Below are positions 60,645 to 64,000 of a DNA stretch of 64,000 bases, in pieces. Under the pieces are notes generated by a model, which did no database searches, was not told where the DNA came from, and saw nothing but the letters and a program-made list of their open reading frames with translations. Within the stretch, counting starts at the first letter, position 1. Each line of letters begins with the position of its first letter. Where the stretch lies: contig NZ_JBHSBH010000009.1 in the NCBI RefSeq assembly GCF_042650565.1, forward strand, positions 124,001 through 188,000. The letters run 5' to 3'. The position numbers were made by a program, and so were the translations under genes. Source of the DNA: Nocardiopsis_B sediminis (GTDB taxonomy: Bacteria; Actinomycetota; Actinomycetes; Streptosporangiales; Streptosporangiaceae).

Positions 60645-62837
60645 TCAGCCCGCCGACTCCGCGGCGGGGCGGCTCTTCAGGGCCGTGTGCAGGAAGTCGA
60701 CCTGCACCAGCAGCAGGTTCTCGGCGGTGGTCTCCTCCGACGCCATGTGGGTGATGCCCGACAGCGGGAGCACCGTGTGCGTCCGCCCCGCCGCCAGCAG
60801 CGCCGACGAGAGGCGCTGGGTGTGGGCGAACACCACGTTGTCGTCGGCGAAGCCGTGGATCAGCAGCAGCGGCCGGTTCGGGTCGGTGCGCTCGGCGAGC
60901 AGCGAGCTGCGCGCGTAGGCGTCGGCCTGCTCCTGCGGCAGCCCGAGGTAGCGCTCGGTGTAGTGGGTGTCGTACAGCGTCCAGTCGGTCACCGGCGCCC
61001 CGGCCACCGCCGCGTGGAACACGTCGGGCCGGCGCAGCACCGCCAGCGCCGCCAGGTAGCCGCCGAACGACCAGCCCCGGATCGCCACCCGCTCCAGGTC
61101 CAGGAACCCGAACCGCTCCGCGGCGTCGTGCAGCGCGGCGACCTGGTCGGCGAGCACGACGTCGGCCACATCGAGGTGGATCTCCTGCTCCCAGCCCACG
61201 CCGATCCCCGGTGTGCCCCGGCCGTCGGCGATCAGCACCGCGAACCCCTGGTCGGCGAACCACTGCGAGGTCAGGTGCGCCGAGCGGCAGCGCAGCACCC
61301 GCTGCGCGTGCGGCCCGCCGTAGGGGTCCAGCAGGACCGGCAGCGGCCCCGACCCCTCCTCGTACCACGACGGCAGCACCAGGGCCGAGGGGATCGCGCG
61401 CTCGCCCGCCGTCCAGAACGTGACCCGCGGCGCGGGCAGCTCCGGCGCGTGCGCCAGGCTCGCGACCTCGGCCACCCGCGGCCGCTCCCCGGTCGCGTCC
61501 GCCCCGTGGACGACGACCGTGCGCACCCCGTCGTGGTCCAGGTCGCGGCGCTGGAGGACGACGGTGCCGCCGCGCAGCCGCCCGGAGTGCAGCCCGCCGC
61601 CGTCCGGCGCGCCGGGGAACTCCACGGGCACCGCCCGGCCGTCGGCGGCGTCGACCACCCACAGGCCCACATCGCCGGGCCGCCCGGCGGGCGACCCCGA
61701 CACCAGGATCCGGTCGCCGTCGATGTCGGCGACCGCGCGCAGGTACACGTCCTCGGGGCCGGTCACGCGGCCCCCCACGTGCAGCCGGCGCTCGGCGCCG
61801 CCCTCGGGGCGCCCGATCCACACCAGGTCGCCGCCTGCGGTGAAGCCCGGGATCCCCGGCATGATCTCCACCCAGACCGGATCGGTGTCGGTGTGCACCT
61901 CGGAGACCGCGCCGGTGGCGGGATCGGCGCCGAAGAGCGTCAGGGTCCGCTGGTCGCGGCTCTGCGCGCTGAACACGACGGTGGGGCCGCCCTCGGGACG
62001 GGTCGTCCACCCGGCGCGCACCAGGTAGGGCAGTGCCGCGCGGTCCCAGTCCACCCACACCGGCTCCGCCGGGCCCGCGCCGTCGGCCGCCTCCCCGTCG
62101 CCCAGGGGCAGCACGGCCAGCCGCACCTCGGCGTTGGGGGTGCCCGCCGCCGGGTAGGCCACGGTCTGCGGGGCCGCCTCGGGGTCGGCGGGGTCGGCGA
62201 TCGTCCACCGGCGAACGGGGGTGTCGTCCACCCGCGCCGCCAGCAGCGCCGAGCCGTCGGGCGCCCACCACATGCCGCGGAAACGGCTCATCTCCTCGGC
62301 GGCGATGAACTCGGCCAGGCCCCACGTGACACCGGGGGCGTCCGCCGCGGTGAGGACGCGGTCGCGCCCGTCGGCGATCCCCACCACGCGCACCGTGCCC
62401 CCGCTGACATAGGCGACACGCTCGCCGAGCGGGCAGATCAGCGGGTCCACGACCGGGCCCGCGGCGGGCAGCTCGCGCGGCGGTGCGCCGCCCTCGGACA
62501 GGCCGACGTGGTACAGGCGCCCCGACAGCGTGAAGGCCGCCGCGGTGAAGCCGTCGTCCACGGTGTAAGCGACGATGCCGCCGCCGGTCTCGCGCAGGCG
62601 CTCGCGGCGGGCCCGTTCCTCGGGCGGCAGGTCTTCGTCGTCGGCGCCGATCGACCTGGGGTCGGCCACCAGCCGTTCGCGGCCGTCCGGCTCCAGGACC
62701 CACAGGCAGGTCGCGGTGTCATCGCCGTCCCGGCCGCGCAGGAACGCCACGCGCCGTCCGTCGGGGGAGATCTGGAACGCCCGCGGCACCCCGATGGTGA
62801 AGCGCCGGGTCCGGGCCTGTTGACGAGGGAAACTCAT
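60645..62837 (-). CDS. S9 family peptidase (dipeptidyl-peptidase IV-like)
   Basis: Serine peptidase of 730 residues from ATG 62837 (ATG 62855 is possible; neither has a ribosome site). No signal peptide, so cytosolic. The N-terminal beta-propeller domain (about 1-480) opens with RRFTIGVPRAFQISPDGRRV, typical of DPP IV-like propellers. The alpha/beta-hydrolase domain has the nucleophile RGWSFGGYLAALAVL, acid LLIHGFADDNVVF and the histidine PLSGITHMASEE. It probably removes N-terminal dipeptides or cleaves short peptides after Pro. It stands divergent from mshB. Confidence 0.92.
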   Translation of the reverse strand: MSFPRQQARTRRFTIGVPRAFQISPDGRRVAFLRGRDGDDTATCLWVLEPDGRERLVADPRSIGADDEDLPPEERARRERLRETGGGIVAYTVDDGFTAAAFTLSGRLYHVGLSEGGAPPRELPAAGPVVDPLICPLGERVAYVSGGTVRVVGIADGRDRVLTAADAPGVTWGLAEFIAAEEMSRFRGMWWAPDGSALLAARVDDTPVRRWTIADPADPEAAPQTVAYPAAGTPNAEVRLAVLPLGDGEAADGAGPAEPVWVDWDRAALPYLVRAGWTTRPEGGPTVVFSAQSRDQRTLTLFGADPATGAVSEVHTDTDPVWVEIMPGIPGFTAGGDLVWIGRPEGGAERRLHVGGRVTGPEDVYLRAVADIDGDRILVSGSPAGRPGDVGLWVVDAADGRAVPVEFPGAPDGGGLHSGRLRGGTVVLQRRDLDHDGVRTVVVHGADATGERPRVAEVASLAHAPELPAPRVTFWTAGERAIPSALVLPSWYEEGSGPLPVLLDPYGGPHAQRVLRCRSAHLTSQWFADQGFAVLIADGRGTPGIGVGWEQEIHLDVADVVLADQVAALHDAAERFGFLDLERVAIRGWSFGGYLAALAVLRRPDVFHAAVAGAPVTDWTLYDTHYTERYLGLPQEQADAYARSSLLAERTDPNRPLLLIHGFADDNVVFAHTQRLSSALLAAGRTHTVLPLSGITHMASEETTAENLLLVQVDFLHTALKSRPAAESAG

Positions 62838-62989
62838 GCGCCGATTGTGGCGCATGGCCGCCGCGTGCCGCCGCAGGCCGCCCGCCCGTGCCGCCGCCGG
62901 CGCGGGCCGGTGGACCGCGGCGCCGGGGGACCCGCCCGGGCGGACCGGGCCGGGCGTGGGCCGGGGCCCCGCGATAGGCTCTGTGTCCC

Positions 62990-63850
62990 ATGACGGTTCG
63001 GCGACTGCTTCTGGTGCACGCCCACCCCGATGACGAGTCCATCGTCACCGGCGCCACCATGGCCAAGTACGCGGCCGAGGGAGCCGCGGTCACCCTGGTC
63101 ACCTGCACCCTCGGGGAAGAGGGCGAGGTCATCCCCGACGACCTCGCGCACCTGGCGGCCGATCGCCGGGACGCGCTCGGCCCGCACCGGATCGGCGAAC
63201 TCCAGAAGGCGTGCGCCGCCCTCGGGGTCCGCGACCACCGCTTCCTCGGCGGGCCGGGCCGCTACCGCGACTCCGGGATGATGGGCGCCGCGACCAACGA
63301 CCGCCCCGGCTGCTTCTGGCAGGCCGACGTCGAGACCGCCGCCCTCCGGCTCGCCGAGGTCATCCGCGAGGTCCGCCCCGAGGTGATGGTCACCTACGAC
63401 GACAACGGCGGCTACGGCCACCCCGACCACATCCAGGCCCACCGGGTGGCCCTGCGCGCCTTCGACCGGGCAGCGGAGCGCACCCTGCCCGGCGCGCCCT
63501 GGTCGGTGCGCAAGCTCTATGCGATCGCCCACCCCCTGTCCCTGTTGACGGAGTCGGTGCGCCGCCTGCGCGAAGCGCCCGGACCGTTCACCGCGCCCGG
63601 GACGGCCGCGGACATCACACCGGGCGTCCCCGACTCCGCGGTCACCACCCGCATCGACGCGTCCGCCCACTGGGCCGCCAAGGCGATGGCCCTGCGCGCC
63701 CACGCGACCCAGGTCACCGTCGACGGCGGGCTGTTCGCCCTGTCCAACGACATCGCCCAGGAGATCGACGGCGTCGAGCACTTCACCCTCCTGCGCGGCC
63801 GCATCGGCCCGCGGGACGCGGACGGCTTCGAGACCGACCTGTTCGCCTAG
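62990..63850 (+). CDS. mshB: N-acetyl-1-D-myo-inositol-2-amino-2-deoxy-alpha-D-glucopyranoside deacetylase
   Basis: Second committed step of mycothiol synthesis: deacetylates GlcNAc-Ins to GlcN-Ins. ATG 62990 gives 286 residues, the family length. The zinc site is complete: AHPDDE (H12, D15) and H147 in GYGHPDHIQAHRVAL. CTLGEEGEVI and HRFLGGPGRYRDSGM are MshB-specific segments. It confirms an actinobacterial host. The family has an intrinsically specific Zn-dependent mechanism and nothing appears altered. Confidence 0.96.
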   Translation: MTVRRLLLVHAHPDDESIVTGATMAKYAAEGAAVTLVTCTLGEEGEVIPDDLAHLAADRRDALGPHRIGELQKACAALGVRDHRFLGGPGRYRDSGMMGAATNDRPGCFWQADVETAALRLAEVIREVRPEVMVTYDDNGGYGHPDHIQAHRVALRAFDRAAERTLPGAPWSVRKLYAIAHPLSLLTESVRRLREAPGPFTAPGTAADITPGVPDSAVTTRIDASAHWAAKAMALRAHATQVTVDGGLFALSNDIAQEIDGVEHFTLLRGRIGPRDADGFETDLFA

Positions 63851-63878
63851 ACCGGGGACCAGGGACCGGCGTACGCCG

Positions 63879-64000
63879 TCATCCGGGGATCCGGGGCTGG
63901 TCCAGCACCCACAGCCGGCCACCGCCGGGCCGCCGGCGGGCCACCTCCGACGATGCCGGACAAAGCCCATCCGGCGGACATCGACGCAGGCGGCGGCGGG
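63879..64000 (-). CDS. C-terminal end of an unknown gene (partial)
   Basis: On the minus strand a frame with strong G/C third positions runs in from the right edge for 40 codons and stops at 63879, ending VARRRPGGGRLWVLDQPRIP then G. The codon pattern suggests real coding; the product cannot be identified from this fragment. It converges with mshB. Confidence 0.35.
   Translation of the reverse strand, partial: RRRLRRCPPDGLCPASSEVARRRPGGGRLWVLDQPRIPG

Overview
The window is very GC-rich DNA (mostly above 70%) with GTG/TTG starts, and it carries mshB (mycothiol biosynthesis), an actinobacterial DUF4245/glpX/fum block and a streptogrisin-type alkaline protease very like those of Nocardiopsis. 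I read it as a chromosomal contig of an actinomycete, most likely Nocardiopsaceae (Nocardiopsis, Streptomonospora or a relative). Three runs of N (2090-2102, 16951-16997, 57184-57265) are assembly gaps; at least two sit at strong hairpins.

Layout. (1) 1-15.1 kb is a housekeeping block whose gene set and neighbourhood match Mycobacterium tuberculosis Rv1098c-Rv1112: fumC (cut by the left edge), a DUF1707 protein, a membrane-anchored AA10 lytic polysaccharide monooxygenase, a DUF3352 protein, glpX, a TetR regulator, DUF4245, a small Ala/Gln-rich protein, ispH, a lipid-droplet-associated-type protein, xseA-xseB, DUF6542, rmuC and ychF. (2) 15.3-31.6 kb is an operon-like run, all on the + strand, encoding a type IV secretion machine of the Tcp (pCW3-like) kind: TcpC/VirB8-like, a TcpD-like two-helix membrane protein, a roughly 2,220-residue protein that joins a TcpE-like membrane domain through a giant disordered region to a ParA/MinD-like domain, a VirB4-like ATPase, a TcpH/VirB6-like polytopic protein, a second single-pass protein, a lytic transglycosylase/NlpC-P60 hydrolase, and two proteins of unknown function. 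No relaxase, coupling ATPase, integrase, origin of transfer or att site is visible. (3) 31.7-38.9 kb is accessory: an MmcQ/YjbR protein, a soluble Ser/Thr kinase, a low-GC SRA-HNH modification-dependent nuclease, a RecD2-type helicase, a 1.28-kb gene-free stretch rich in repeats and palindromes, a small hypothetical and a Nudix hydrolase. (4) 39.2-43.2 kb holds typA/bipA, a deazaflavin-dependent-reductase-like protein, a cupin and a hypothetical. (5) 43.4-52 kb holds two complete, different succinate dehydrogenases, back to back and divergent, with a LysR regulator between them. (6) 52-64 kb holds a helicase translationally coupled to a SpoU-type RNA methyltransferase, a small protein ending in a RHIM-like amyloid-signalling motif, DUF3054, an MHS-type transporter, a secreted S1 protease, an S9 peptidase, mshB and the end of an unknown gene.

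How the parts fit. The most interesting region is the Tcp-type machine next to ychF. It has the membrane channel, energising ATPase and wall hydrolase of a conjugation apparatus but no DNA-processing genes in view, and it contains an unusual giant scaffold-like fusion. It may be a domesticated secretion or cell-cell transfer system, or the transfer half of an element whose DNA-processing genes lie elsewhere. Neighbouring kinase, SRA-HNH nuclease and helicase genes, some of clearly lower GC, suggest that 30-38 kb is a zone of gene gain. All identifications come from reading the sequence and family knowledge; no database search was run.
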